Assembly: GCA_015178975.1 (NCBI GenBank) | Contig: WHVD01000047.1 | Span: forward strand, 434,001 to 498,000 | Direction: 5' to 3' | DNA length: 64,000 bases | Source of the DNA: Hysterangium stoloniferum | Taxonomy: Eukaryota; Basidiomycota; Agaricomycetes; Hysterangiales; Hysterangiaceae | In this document: one piece after another, positions 11,492 to 25,456 of the stretch | How positions within the stretch are numbered: the stretch's first letter is position 1 | Layout: the number at the start of each line of letters is the position of its first letter | Notes under the pieces: model-generated | Seen by the model: only the letters and a program-made list of their open reading frames with translations | Told to the model about the DNA's origin: nothing | Database searches by the model: none | Translations under genes and position numbers: made by a program

Positions 11492-12760
11492 TTAATCGAC
11501 CAACCCACTCATCCGAGTCATCTGTATCAGGGCCATGATAATTGACAGACACCTTTCGCAATCCCAACTTTCCCTTCTAGGATTTGATAGTAGCACGAGA
11601 AGTACGGCTGCGTTTGTGCTATTTCCGATGACTAGAATCATCTGGGTGGAATGGATACCTCTTGGCTTGGAGCTCGATACTCGTTGAGGATAATGATGAC
11701 TCCAGTACATTCAAGAAAGCCTTGTACAGCTCAGGGGTCGAGGCAGGCCATTCCCCAACAGGTTTTTCTCGGAATTCATTAATCACTATACGCAACCGCC
11801 ACATGATGGGACAAAGAGGATTGCGGTTTGAGGGACCGTATAGGACATGTTCTATACATATCCAATCAAATTCCCATAGAGCCCGCTTAGCGCGACCCTG
11901 TCCACGCAAGATTGGTCCTCCAAAACTACGAAGATTTTCGGTATACATGTCCTTTGCATTTGAAGACCCTGAACAGTAAGAGCCAAACGAATGATTCTAG
12001 GTCATGTATTGGGGCATGTTGGAAGGGGGGAACAATGCCATCTATATCTGAAAACATTCTGCTATGTGCCCCCAGCATCACATCAAACGCCATGAAGTGT
12101 ATCGTTTCCTGCAATCATTCTAATACATAATTTAACAAAAAAGAACGCTGAAAAGGGCTTACACTCTGATGCGGTCTACCTTGCTGTGACGGTTCCAGCT
12201 CAGATGCTAAATCCAGGCCAATAAGGGTCCCAGACTTCCCAACTTTGTCGATCAGAATGGAATTGACACTGATATCACAGTGTAAGACTCCGGCCATATA
12301 TAATTCCTTGTGCGCTGCATCAACATATCCTTATAAAACCAAAAAACAATAATTCACAAAGTGGACTCATACCCTTTACAGCACCGATGATGACCCGAAT
12401 AAGTTCGGCATAATTTTCACATTCTGTGATTGCCTCGCCTTGCGTAGAAAAGACAACTCTCTCATGAACTCGCCTCTGCGCCAACGTCTTCATCATTGCT
12501 TAGAAAACCACATGATTGTCGACATTGTTCTGTAGTATCCTTTTCACCACCAACCATTACTGTCCAATAACGGTAAAGTTCAGGGAGATGACTAAGGGGT
12601 TTCTCTGCATGTTTTTAATACCACTCCTTAACTTTGTTATACCACTCCCATTCAGGACGGAAATGCTTGCTGGCAATGCACAAGCGGGATAGGAGTGTGT
12701 AATTGGACAAGAGCATCTAGGCACCTACATTTCAGCTGAACAGCGCTGACACCTCTGTGA
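11492..12760 (-). pseudogene. FunK1-type protein kinase, degenerate C-terminal part
   Basis: Minus-strand pieces read in order: HFRPEWEWYNKVKEWY (then a stop near 12613), HAEKPLSHLPELYRYWTV, RVHERVVFSTQGEAITECEN, YAELIRVIIGAVKG, MAGVLHCDISVNSILIDK, LIGLDLASELEPSQQGRP, IHFMAFDVMLGAHSRMF and APIHDLESFVWLLLFRVF. HCDISVNSILI corresponds to the catalytic loop HRDISxxNI of FunK1 kinases, with Cys for Arg, and the later Asp-Leu-Ala corresponds to the metal-binding motif. HDLES is the family hallmark. FunK1 kinases are expanded in basidiomycetes; their targets are mostly unknown. A stop and frame changes between blocks argue that this copy is broken. Confidence 0.7.
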
Positions 12761-13003
12761 ACAAACTTTAAAACCATAACAATCAATCAGTTGTAATCCT
12801 CCTATAATAAACCGTTTCATGTAATAGTCCAATCTAGATGTTTATTACACATCCATACCGTATATAATCGTGAATGAAGAAAAAAAAACGGATAACATAC
12901 TAAGAGCCAAAACATATGCCAAATTAGATTCCGTTAGGTATGATGTAGCTATATATGTAGTAGAGAACTAATCGCCGAAGATAAGAGGGAACGGTCCTGT
13001 AGT

Positions 13004-15073
13004 TCATGTCGAAGGCTTCTCTGTTGTGGTGGTAGATGTCGAAGACTTCTCTGTTGTGAGGGTAGATGGTGCTGCCTTATGGGCAGTTGCATATTTATTT
13101 TTTCGGCGCTTATTGGGAAGAGCAGCTTCAGCAACCATCCTGAGAATAGGGGATAATGTAATGTCAGTAATAAAAAGAAATGACACCCCCTTGCCTCAAA
13201 GGGGAGATAATGTCACTCACCGCTCCAGCTCTCGCCGTTCCTGGTCTGATTCATCTGGCACAGCTTCTTTAAATATGGCACCCGCAAGTAACATACCCTA
13301 TAAGATATCAGAACGATCAGCGTGGAACGGAATATATATGTACCTCCGCTCGCTTCATGAGTACTTGCTCGGGTACTCCAGGCTCTTTGAGTACTTGATC
13401 ACAGACCTAGTTAAATAGAAGCACCAGCCAAAAAAAAAATGATGAGCTTTCTGAGACCTACCTCTCGTAAGATGTTGACAACCTCAAAACGTGTCCCTCG
13501 CCAGGACGCGAGCAATATTTTACCGGTCACATCATTCTGGAGTTCCTGTAGTTGCTCCTCGGGTATTTCACCCTTTTCTTGAAGGCGCGCCATTTCCTGC
13601 AACTCGGTGAACAAAATTCGAGACATGTAAAAGTGGTAGACTATCATACCTCGATTGATGCCTGAACACCAAGGGCACTACCGATGACACCCCATGCATC
13701 TTTAGCTAGGGTACCTTTCTCCTTCAACCGAGAAAAAAAACCAGGTATACCTAGAAATTTGCGTGACTTCAAAAATGATGTTGCTTTCATGATGTACACA
13801 TTCCCAATGGTGTGCAGAAGCTGTCATAATCATTCGTCATCGAACCCACTCTTATATAATTACGACAAACCTCAACGCCAAAGCTCTCAAGCTTTAAATC
13901 ATCGGCTTCTGTCTTCATTCGTAATCCAAACGCTTGGGTTTCAGGATCGTCTGGAAGGCCGGGATTCGTGGCATCGACGAAAGGTCGTAGGCTGTGACGA
14001 TGTCAATCGCATTCTCAAAAACTTACCAAAGCAGATAATATGTACCGCTCAACAAGCTTATGATGCAAATGCTTCACCCGGTTGTTTTTTGCCTCTATCC
14101 GCTGTTTGTTCAACTCATCAAGCTTTTGCTGCTGCTCAGGCGTAAGCTTCATTTTCCTTCGACCTTTTAGGTCCTTGATAGGATCCTTTTCCTTAGTAAC
14201 CTTGGGTGCTGAAGATCCCGACGGTTGCATGGACATCGATGACGTCTGTGTCTCCGAAGATTTCTCGCCGTTCGATTGAGAAAACCCTTCCTGTGGCAGC
14301 GAAGGCTCATCTGAGCCACGTGGTGGGGTGCTCAGTGTCACAGTGGGTGACACTTTATCGCCATTTAGCTCACGCTCAATCTCGGCTTTTTCTTCGTCAG
14401 TCATCATGGTTGAGGCCATGCTTGTCATCTCTTTCATGAGAGATAATTCGCCGATCTACGAAAGCGTTATTAAAAGTATATATGAGGAATGAAGAATGCA
14501 CACATAATCAACGAAACGTTCACCACCAAATACATTGGCGAAGAAGCCAGCTGCATCTTCCATTGTTGTACCACCTTCTTTGTCAAGCATGCTCTTGCCG
14601 TTTCGATCGTAGAGAGCTCGCGAGTTCTATAATTTGCTGGTATTAGAACAAATGCTAATGGTGGTTTTGTGCTTACTGGGTCAGAAAGTACTTGATAAGC
14701 TTTACTAAATGTTCAGAAGTATGATGAGCTCAGAATAAGAAAACATTCGCAGAAATTACCTGATTTCTTGTGGAAAAGGGGTACGCATCAGACCTGTGTT
14801 CCCGAAAGCATGCAAATGATATAGACTTCACCTTTGAACATTTCTTCGGCTTCTGGGGATGGGTTTTTATCAGGATGATACTAGATGTAAAGTAAGTTGA
14901 GAGTGGATCAAGATCTTCCTTAGCATACTCTGATGGCTTGCTTTCGATACGCCTTTTTCAAGGCAGTATCATCAACGTCCGTCCCTACTCCCAGCTTTCG
15001 ACATGTGAGCTTGAATCATTAGTTATTGAAATAATCTAACCAGTTCGTAATATTCCGTCTCTATTGGAGCCAT
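13004..15073 (-). CDS. DnaJ protein with DnaJ-X domain (Caj1/Djp1 type)
   Basis: A J-domain co-chaperone that stimulates Hsp70 ATPase; in yeast, the related Djp1 acts in peroxisomal and mitochondrial protein import. It starts MAPIETEYYELLGVGTDVDD. The J domain has the HPD motif in YHPDKNPSPEAEEMFKEIS and continues KAYQVLSDPNSRALYDRNG. After a DAAGFFANVFGGERF linker and a Ser/Pro-rich charged segment comes the DnaJ-X domain (LTPEQQQKLDELNKQRIE, KLVERLRPFVDATNPG, ADDLKLESFGVELLHTIG, FLGIPGFFSRLKEKG). The tail is Lys/Thr-rich, ending TTTEKPST. About twelve exons, including a 7-nt exon at 14760-14766 that is needed to keep the J domain in frame. No stop is seen across the joined exons. Confidence 0.9.
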
Positions 15074-16690
15074 AATACCTCTCAACGATTGTCAGATGAG
15101 GGGCAGTGAAGTCAAGGTGTTCCCTTACATAAGCAACTTATGGCGCGTCTACTGTGGCCCCTAGGGCCGCTGACAAAACGCTATCCATTAACGTCTGACT
15201 CTGGATCGGAGCCTCGACGACTCCTGTTAAAAAGGCTAAATTCGGGAAACTTCTTACAGAAGTGTTCAAGACTGAGCACTCCCAGGAGAGCTTGTCGACC
15301 TGGGAATGACCCACTAGAGACACCCTTTTCACTAAAATAAGACTAAATATTAAATACAAGTCATAGTTTATGTTAAGAGCCCTTATTACGCTGCGGGGCG
15401 TGCGAACTCGGGCTTATCAGGGACAAGCCCCGGAACCCAATGTGAACAACTCTCTAAGTATTTAGAAGGTTTATGATCAGAAAAAATCAAAGAGAATACT
15501 TTATGAATTTATATACAGTTTTCGAATTTGAATGGTTATTGAATTTGGAAGGTTATTATGATTAGATGGTTTTTCATCTGAAATGTGGCGGAATTTAAAT
15601 AGTTTTTTTCAACCCAAATTGGACACTTTAGTGGCAGTTTTTTGGATTTTGGCGGATGGCTTTGGGATCGATCCATCACTGCATTTATTTCCCAATGCAA
15701 TCGAGCTGTTGGAATTCAATTCAATTTACATTGGATCTTTTTTATATTTACTGGAGTTTAATAAATTTCATTTGAATTTATTAGAATTTCCCCGGATTTA
15801 TTTGAATGTGCTGAGGTCATTTGAATTTACTGGGAAGGTTTGAATTTACTGGAACGGTTTGAATTTACTGGAACGGTTTGAATTTACTGGGATGGTTTGA
15901 ATTTAATGGGATAGTTTGAATTTACGGGATTGGTTAAATTCACTGGGATTGATTTAAACTTACTGGAATTTATTTATGTAAATGCATACCAGGAGCACAG
16001 ATGACAAAGGGCGCGAAAGTCAATTAAGGTAAGGGATAATATATGGACAAGGACGAAATTTTCTGAACTAGAGAGACGAGGATACTCGGAGAAAATACCA
16101 AATGAAGCGACAGTGGAAGTACGTGTAGTGTTATCAGGAAAAAGAGTCGGATTAGTGCGAAAGAACTGGCACTACAGCCGGATATGGAATTGCTGTGGTG
16201 GCTGGAGGTGGAATTTGCATTACAGCCTGGCTGGATATAGAATTTAAATTAGGGTTAGAGTCAGTTTTAGGTAGGGAAGAGGATAAGCTATTGTAGAATC
16301 GAGACGACCGAAATGGCCGACGGCAAGACCCGTTGAACAGGGGCGACGTACAACCACAAAATTCGCCCCTAACGGCACACCAAGTGGAACTTTGGTGATG
16401 AGGACTTGGGGAAAGAAGCATAAATAGACATATTTACTCATTCATGTGCAACCAAACGGATCGATGAGAGTACCTGGCACATGTAGAAACTAGGTTTTGG
16501 ATTTCATTGATTGCTTGAGGTTGTACGGTTGACGTACTAGACTGGCACACATTTTTATCAATCAATTCATCGTGTCGACATCACATGTGTATATGAGCGT
16601 TCATATGGCTCAATGAAATATCATATCTACACCCAATGTACTCAGATAATGTCCCTCATTCCTCCACAACCCATCTTTCATTCGGTGACA
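15074..16690. other. Intergenic, AT-rich and minisatellite-bearing
   Basis: Lies between the DnaJ promoter and dehydrogenase C. 15480-15990 is built from gaattt/aaattc words (see the minisatellite entry), so the open frame at 15583-15843 is a by-product of composition. 15138-15359 has an open minus frame (with a GVVEAPIQSQTLMDSV segment) that matches nothing I recognise. 16000-16600 shows no gene. The last 60 bp before 16691 are probably promoter and 5' UTR of dehydrogenase C. Confidence 0.5.
15815..15975 (+). repeat. Minisatellite, about 19-20 bp unit (TTTACTGGGATGGTTTGAA)
   Basis: About eight degenerate units of tttactgg(g/a)a(t/c)ggtttgaa in tandem, decaying to the right (tttaatgggatagtttgaa, tttacgggattggttaaa). 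The same unit family recurs at 37421-37552 and 37741-37802, just left of the second copy of the dehydrogenase-C/SNM1 segment. Confidence 0.85.
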
Positions 16691-18146
16691 ATGTGCATTC
16701 CTCAGGTAATGAAAGGCCTCGTCATCACAGATTTTACGAAGCCGTATCAACTCGAGAATGACATACCGGTGCCAACGATCTCGGGTCCAAATGATATCTT
16801 AATCAAAGTTGCTACTGCGGGGTACTGCATCAGCGACGAGATGATCAAAGACGGACTCTTGCATACCAGGACTGAACTCCTACCGTTGGTTCCTTCTCAT
16901 GAATGCGCAGGCACAGTTGTGGCCATTGGATCCGCCGTAACAAACGTCAAGGTAATTCCAGCGTACTCCAACGAAATGTTAGTTTCCTGACCATGGCCTG
17001 CGTACCCTCTTTTACAGGTGGGAGACAGAGTAGGTGTACTGGGATACAGAGACCTTTGTGGAACATGTGATGATTGTCGCCGCGGAACGGCAGATTACTG
17101 CGAGTCCATGAAATTTTCCGGGATGGACGTGCATGGCGCAGCTGCAGAGTATATGCTGTCTGACGCAGATTCTGCAATTGTTCTTCACGAGAACATTTCA
17201 TTCGACGAAGCGGCAACCTTAATGTGTACTGGTGAGTGTATATATCACCATGTACAATTGCCTCTGAGCGTGTAACTTCGTGAAGGCGTGTCCATATACA
17301 AGGCCCTTAAAGTCGCAAACCTACAGGAAGGCCAGACCGTTGCAATAATAGGAACAGGAGTACGTGATGGGTTGGCTTTCTAGTTATCGCAAGATTTCTG
17401 ACTATGCCGTTGCACTAGGCCATGGGACATCTAGGAATTCAATTTGCCAAATGCATGGGTTTGACCGTGGCGGCTATTGACACACGACAAGCACCTTTAG
17501 ATCTCGCCAAGAGCTTGAAATATCCCCCTGTGAGTGAAAATACATCACTGGGTCTAGTCAAGCCATCTCATACACTTCTTCACCCAGGATTTCATCATTG
17601 ACGCCACGAAAGGGGTGGAACACGCAAAAAAGGAGATGGGGGGAACTGGTCCAGACGCAACAATAGTTGCGACTGATGCAGATGATGCGTTCAACTTCGG
17701 CCTTGCATTGACACGTAAACATGGCACATTCGTGATTGTCGGATTGTGAGTCTTGCCAGAGGTTCTTTGCACATTCCTAAGAATTGATGATCTAACAGAC
17801 CCAAGTCTGGTGCTATTGTAAGCAAGCTGTATTTCATCATTAATGCACACTGACTCTCGACATCTCATATATGCACAAACAGACTGTACCTTGGCAAATA
17901 TTAGTCTTTCGTAACATTACTGTCAAAGGCAGTATGTTATGCGACCCTGAAACAGCTGTGGAGGCGGTGAACATGGTTGTTACCAAAGGTACGCTTTCGG
18001 ACATTCCATGAGTCTTTCGCCAATATTCGTCCTTAGAAATTCAGATAAAGACTCGTGGTTATTCCCTAGAAGAAGTGGAGTGCATGCTCGAAGATTATCG
18101 TGCAGAAGCACACTCAGGGAAAATGGTCTTAAAGGTATCAGCGTAA
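16691..18146 (+). CDS. Zinc alcohol dehydrogenase C (diverged paralogue)
   Basis: Eight exons (16691-16951, 17018-17231, 17286-17359, 17419-17529, 17588-17745, 17799-17817, 17883-17988, 18037-18146) give 350 residues without a stop. Exons 2-5 and 7 have exactly the same lengths as in dehydrogenase B, so the genes share an origin. I chose the start MCIPQVMKGL because it aligns with MTNPSIPKVMRGL of copy B; an upstream in-frame ATG at 16613 would add 26 residues. Zinc ligands Cys (GYCISD), His (PSHECAG) and Cys (LMCTG) are present, as are the structural cysteines CGTCDDCRRGTADYC and the IIGTGAMGHLGIQ fold. The usual His after the first Cys ligand is Ile. Converges with SNM1, 204 bp apart. A broken partial copy lies at 37803. 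Confidence 0.92.
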
Positions 18147-18350
18147 TAAATCTTAAACTGTAGGAATTGAAGCCTGTGACGGATCTCTTTTAAGTTTACC
18201 ACTACTCACTGCGGGTTGATATGTCACTTAATTACATGTAACCCCAAGTACCATAGAGAGGACTTAACTATCAATTGAAATCATATTCCAACCAATGACG
18301 AAGGTCACAAATCCAAGCGTGTAGATTGATGATATTTGTTATTTAATAAA

Positions 18351-20772
18351 TTACCAATGATCCAGAGCCCTGTACTGCACAATATCTTGTGTCTCATCAG
18401 CCTTCAGCCGTTTCTCTCGTTCAAGCCTCCATTTTTCCAGCCATTTTTCCATCTTGCCTCTGGATTTGGCGCTGTGTACATTCACGGTAGCGATCATCTT
18501 TGTCCAGTTTAAGCTCAATGCAAAGCAAGTGAGCTCGAAAAATGATGAATGCTCTGAATAGGGTACGCCATACAACATGTGAGTCGGCGTTGAGCTCTTC
18601 ATCGGTCGGAGATCAGCGTAAGTGTAGGTCCGACCTTGATCACGAGATATTATCCCTGGTATACTGGGGAGCGTATCTGAGCCGTTCGATGAAGTATAAG
18701 TCCATCCTGTCGGCCTAAATCCGACGGCTTTGGTCCAGTGTCCATTCCATTTAGATACATATTCCTGAAATTTGTCAGAACTGACAATATGTAAAGGGAC
18801 GACGTGGACGCCAGCTTCGAAAGGGTCATCCGTGAGTAGACTGTGCAGTTCAGGGTCGGATAGACATCGCAGAATGGCCGTTTTACGAGCGTCACAAAAA
18901 ATTTTCGTAGACAAAGTCTTCGCAATAGCTGTGGGAGGGAGCAATTAGCAATAGTGAAGGATGTTATGGAGCTACGGTGAAGACCTTTCACGATGCGCTC
19001 TTTTCCAATGGTATAGGTCCTGAAAAAAAATTAAGACTGGGAAAAGGATGGAGCCAGGTAAAGCGTACCCCACTACGACAAGAACACGCCTTCTCGCTGG
19101 GTCATCTCGCGCTTTTCCTTTCCCCTTCTCGGAGACAGTGAGCCAACCAGTCAAAATACTTCCCTGGCCAGCTCCATTAGATGATCCTTGATCAGGAGCC
19201 CCACCGCCTTGAACAATGCGACGAGCCAGCTCAGCACAAGCAGAAATGACAAGCGGCTGCGGCGGGAAACAATACTACTACAGCATTATTATCGGTGAGT
19301 CTGTATGATGCCACACCTACTTTGGGATCTAGATATGTGGTATCTAGATAGACTGTATCTATTCGCTTCCCTTTCACCTGTGAATGTAGAATGTGCTGAG
19401 GACATGCTCTGAAGTCTCCGCAGTGAAGGTATCGAAATAGTCGAGATGAGCCGACAAAAGGTGATTTAAACGTGCTATCTCCAGCATTGACAGTCTGCGG
19501 GCCCTCAAATAAAAATAAAACGGATCCGGGACCTTTGAAACCTATAAAAATGAAATGGCCAGATAATCAACAATACTCACAATGGTTTGCCTGAATCAAT
19601 GTTACTGTGACTCCTCCGGTATCAGGTATAATTGTGGGAATGTCCATCGGAAGAGGCTGCACCCATTTGGGATCCACCTTTAACATATGAATAATTAGAT
19701 TTGCGGTTGTTTGTGAACAGTAGACAGTGCCGTGTTTCCACGATGAGGACAAATTGGTATAATGGTCAGAGTGGGCATGGCTTCCATGCATAGTAAGTAC
19801 CCGGCGCTTGAGCCTAGATCGATACTCACGTTAAGAAATAGGCAGTAACTTCGGGTATTTTACCATAGCGAAATGCATCCACCGCAATGGGCATACCCGG
19901 CATAACCTATAACATCATGAGACCACGAATAGATTTTAGTAGGATACTAGATACCTTATAAAAGGGTGCGGGCCGCCTTCCTCGAATATTCCCTTTCTTA
20001 TTCTCGGCTTCCGTTGCCTCCTTCCAGGCCATGTTTTCCTTGTGGCTGGTCATCAAAACAGAAAATGCAGACGTTGGTTGATGATCTCGACCATGCGATC
20101 CAGATGCAATGGGGGTGGAATGAATTTGTGGAGCTCGAATCTTGACATCTTCGACTTGCTCAGGCATTGAGGATGATATGGAATCTAGACAACGATTAAT
20201 GTGTCTCTCGACTTCCTATTGTGAAAACACCAATGAGATCTTCGTGCGGCGAGAAAAGGGCGGATATTTACAGATATGAATAACGCTTTGAGTGATATAT
20301 TGCAAATCGGACATGTAGTGTTGTTTTCTTCATAACTACCGTGGCATAATTCGACCTCTGATTCGTCTTTGAAAGACTCGTTGTGTTCTTCCTTTTCCCC
20401 CTTGTCTTCTGTGAGCCACTCTTCTTCTTCTTGAACCGGAGTTTCATCGGGCCATAGGCCCCCTTCACCAAAGTGGGTTTGCGGGAGTCCAGTCGGTACC
20501 TGGGAATAAACAAGTTCATCATCCAAACCTTCCTCAGAGTCGCAGAAAGGCTTGTTAAGTTGAGAAGTCCGTTTTAGATCTTCAAATATAATAGCTTTCT
20601 GATCCTCCTCATCATCTGAAATAACAACAACTTCTTCCTGCTCTGTGAGACGAGTTTCAGGATCATTGAGGTTGGGTGTTGTATCACGACGCGTTTTCTT
20701 GGGGGGGTTCGCGAAATAGTCAAACAGAGTGTTGGATTGAATTTTATCTTTCCGCTTTCTTAAACCTGCCAT
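18351..20772 (-). CDS. SNM1/Pso2-type DNA cross-link repair nuclease
   Basis: A metallo-beta-lactamase/beta-CASP 5' exonuclease that processes interstrand cross-links in the nucleus. The N-terminus MAGLRKRKDKIQ is followed by SNTLFDYF, which resembles a PCNA-binding PIP box with Ser in place of Gln. An acidic stretch follows. A UBZ4-type ubiquitin-binding finger, CPICNISLKALFIS-EVERHINRCLD, is split by an intron. The MBL core has THAHSDHY (HxHxDH), QANHCPGSVLFLFEG, LHCGDFRACPQH and VYLDTTYLDPK. The C-terminal DRMBL domain has HMLYGVPYSEHSSFFEL. The protein ends QYRALDHW at 18351. About nine exons joined by GT-AG introns, with no disruption. A partial decayed copy is at 38.5-40.5 kb. Confidence 0.93.
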
Positions 20773-20880
20773 GTATAAAGCGTTAAGCTCTAGAAGCTAC
20801 CACCAGTACAGAGAGTGGCCACCCAACGTCGCGGTCGAGTCACGGTCACAGTCACGATGGTATTTGATCGCGTTGCCTTT

Positions 20881-20985
20881 GAGAGTATTTGCAACTCATA
20901 TATATTAGCAAAACTGAATTGGTTCCTGATATTCATATTAGGCACAATTCAGTCTAGCTAATATATATTAGTTGCAAATACTCTC
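20881..20985. mobile_element. MITE-like palindromic element, copy 1
   Basis: A 105-bp near-perfect hairpin. Both ends read GAGAGTATTTGCAACT inward, followed by ATATATATTAGC and (A)ACTGAATTG, and the two halves meet near GATATTCATATTA. A second copy of the same family lies at 27275-27373. No coding capacity. Flanks are TTT/AAA, extending the inverted repeat, so the target duplication is unclear here. Confidence 0.8.
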
Positions 20986-22987
20986 AAACCTTACCTCTAA
21001 GCACCACATTACCTTCAGCTCGTGTAGGCGCCTCGCGGGTACATTACAGAGAAGCGCACAGATATTGTCTCTGTTTCAGAGTCGTAGGATAAGGCTCACT
21101 TGAATTCTTTTGAAAACCTTAGTCTATTGCAGCAATGTATTCTGGATTTGGATTTCAAATACCATCGCCTGATTGGGCACTTACTGTGAGCAAGGAGCCT
21201 GAAAAAAAACCATCTGATACTTAAGTGCCTTAAATACCACTCAGATAAAAAAATTTAGATAAAAGAACAGGCGACTGGAGCCACCGCGATACCTTACAAT
21301 GTGTACGAGTTACTTGTAGCTCCTGGAGCATCTAATCTTATAAAAACGCCATTAGTTACAAATACTCTCTATTGCTTTCGGGAGCGATTCCACAGGAGAG
21401 ATCAATGCTTCCCATCCGCTGGCTGCCACACCAATTCTGGTATGAGAGCCCTGATCGTTGCTCCACAATGAGCACCATTTGTGTGAGTCTCGGATCTCCG
21501 TCAAGTGAAAAATCAAGTTAGAAGTATTATCATTTGGGCAACCATTTAAACATCTAGAGAGCCGCGGTGCGATCAAAGCCATTGTTACTGACCACAAGCA
21601 CTTGTGATTACGTTCTAGAGGAAGAACGCGACACTAAGGGAATTCAGCGATGGTAAATCGTTTCATCAATGAACACGTAAAACGACTCATGCAAGTGTCA
21701 TACATTCCAGAAAGTGACTGGCGAGCCACAGAGTAAAAGGTATGGGACCCGCAAAGGCCGCCTCAGCTGCAGCGAATCCTCGGACAACATTGGAATAGAG
21801 GGTGGGGATGCTGGTCAAGAGACGTATTCAAATGAAACTAGAGAGTCAGTAGGCAAATCACTAGCATCTATAGACGTGGGGAATACTCATAGGATTGTGG
21901 AATGCAACAAGCAGGAGAAAACCTGGCTTACACAATTCATCAGGATGCAGACATGCGGAATATAATCCAGGCAAAAAACCGAGCATTTCAGGCTGTGATC
22001 CAGCAAGGGCTCGATGGCGTGAGGATCAGGGGTTGGTGTGAATAACTGAGATGTCCACCTCCGGCCCAGAATAAATAGTTATCTTATCAAAAGGGAGGAT
22101 CATAAACTTGGGCATTCCACGTCGACGAATAGTTGGCATGTACTATTACACAGCGCCAGTAAGCTGCAGACAAAATGTAGCTGTATATTCCATCCACATA
22201 ATTAGCGAAACGCTCTCAGGTAAAACAAGTTCAATGATCGAACGTTCCACCACCAGGACAGAAGTGGTAACACTCTTTTCTCAAGAAACCAATAACCTGT
22301 GGCCGAGCCGGGGTATAATAAGCTGACCGTGTATATAGAATTGGGTTTTGATGAGAAGGCGGCAGAATCTCCTTCGGAAATGAATTTCTTCCTACTAAAT
22401 TGACCATAAATCCCAAAGCCCCATTAAAAAACCAACGGTTACTGGCTGCATTGCGTCACATTAGGGAAAAAAAGATCCTTGACGCTGACCCCAGAGGACA
22501 GAGGAGCTATGAGAAAACACCATCGTTTAGTTTGGCACCAATTTAAGCCAGCCCTAATAAAATACAAGTACAGGGCGTTAAGGATGTCATCCCAGACTGA
22601 AGGAGTAAAACTGGCAGATACGAACACGCTTGTGAAGAGGATATTGTGATGGTATGGCTTTGCCATCAACAGCTATCAATTGGCATGCTATAGTTCTAGA
22701 GCATTAGCAAGGCCATAGACGTGTCGCATAGGTATCAGCCTCTTCCGTTGGCGCAAAGTACAAATAAATAAAATTCGTAATTGGTCGATGATGTGGGTAC
22801 GATGGGTATCACAGGCATATTTCTAGGCGATCCAAGCTGATAGGTTTACGGAACGAAAGCGCCTCAGCCACTTCTTTGATAAATGCAGAGCTAAGAGGTG
22901 TATGAGAATCCACAAACGCCCACATGGCACATCGACTAACCAAATAAACGCGCATACGCGTCGCACACCACCTTAACAATAAATAAC
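20986..22987. other. Intergenic region with a MITE end
   Basis: No gene recognised. 21351-21369 (ATTAGTTACAAATACTCTC, then TA) is one terminus of the same inverted-repeat family as 20881-20985, without a visible partner end. Open frames at 21352-21597 (-) and 21714-21965 (+) are short, lack recognisable motifs and show no convincing splice context. The last few hundred bases upstream of 22988 should hold the RPT4 promoter. Confidence 0.5.
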
Positions 22988-24627
<1,640 letters not shown>

Positions 24628-24702
24628 TACTGTATCTTAGTAATTCTTTGACGATACTATTATCCATACCATATATACGTCAAAGTTATACCTGTGTGTG
24701 AT

Positions 24703-25295
24703 GTTAGACAATATCTGATATGGGTGATGACCATAAGACCGATGGCCATAAGTGCAAAAGACAAGGTACTAGTCTCAAATTACACCATTGTCATCAACAC
24801 GCACAATTTTATTCCTCACAAATCATTTTGAACTTAGCTTCACGTATCATAGATTCTTTATCCCCCAAAAATGGCCTTATGCATAGACAACATTATCATC
24901 ATCATTACCCACCAACTTTGTGGTCCGTGCGCAACCAGCTTGGCCCAACCCTATATAAAGTGAGTCGGGTCGTAGACTTTTCTTTACCACTCTGGCCTTT
25001 TGGTACGTGCCCCCTACCTTTGTCCGCTTATGACTTATATATTTATGATTATTTTACAGGCTTAGATCAAGTGTAGTATCTGTTCTTTTTAGTTTAACCA
25101 CTAAAATGATCCCACCGGGATCATCATTGGTTAGCCAATTTTTGCTACCCTTGTCCTTGACCTCTGCTTGCATGTGAAGGCAATGATGACCTTGCTATTG
25201 CAGGATCGGCTTGTGTCGTCAGGGGATATCCCCATTACTCTTCATTCCTTCTATCTTTGCTCAGTCCCGCAATTGCCTGGCATTACAGCAACAAG
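24703..25295 (+). repeat. Possible solo LTR (unclassified)
   Basis: Begins TGTTAGACAATATCTGATATG and could end TTACAGCAACA near 25294. It contains a promoter-like CCCTATATAAAGTGAGTC at about 24950 and lacks long coding frames, which fits the general make-up of an LTR of a copia- or gypsy-type fossil. I see no convincing target-site duplication, so the boundaries and the call are tentative. It fills most of the gap between RPT4 and the next gene. Confidence 0.3.
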
Positions 25296-25456
25296 GGGGG
25301 AGCAAAAATTGACGGGTGGAATAGTAAACAACTAGTTGCATATAATAGATAACTATGTATAATTACAACAATTCAATGAAGAAAGCGAATGGAAGTCCAT
25401 AGAAAAATCCATCGAGCGAGATGGAAGTTTTGTAAGAATATGTATCAAGTCCTAAA

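Noticed and set aside
15583-15843. Open frame rich in Leu/Phe/Asn
   Set aside because: It is a direct translation of the gaattt-rich tract next to the minisatellite, not a protein-like sequence.
21714-21965. Open frame between SNM1 and RPT4
   Set aside because: Short, no recognisable domain, no convincing splice neighbours; cannot be separated from chance.
24703-25295. Promoter-bearing region considered as a separate small gene
   Set aside because: No coding frame with motifs; the layout fits a tentative solo LTR better, at low confidence.
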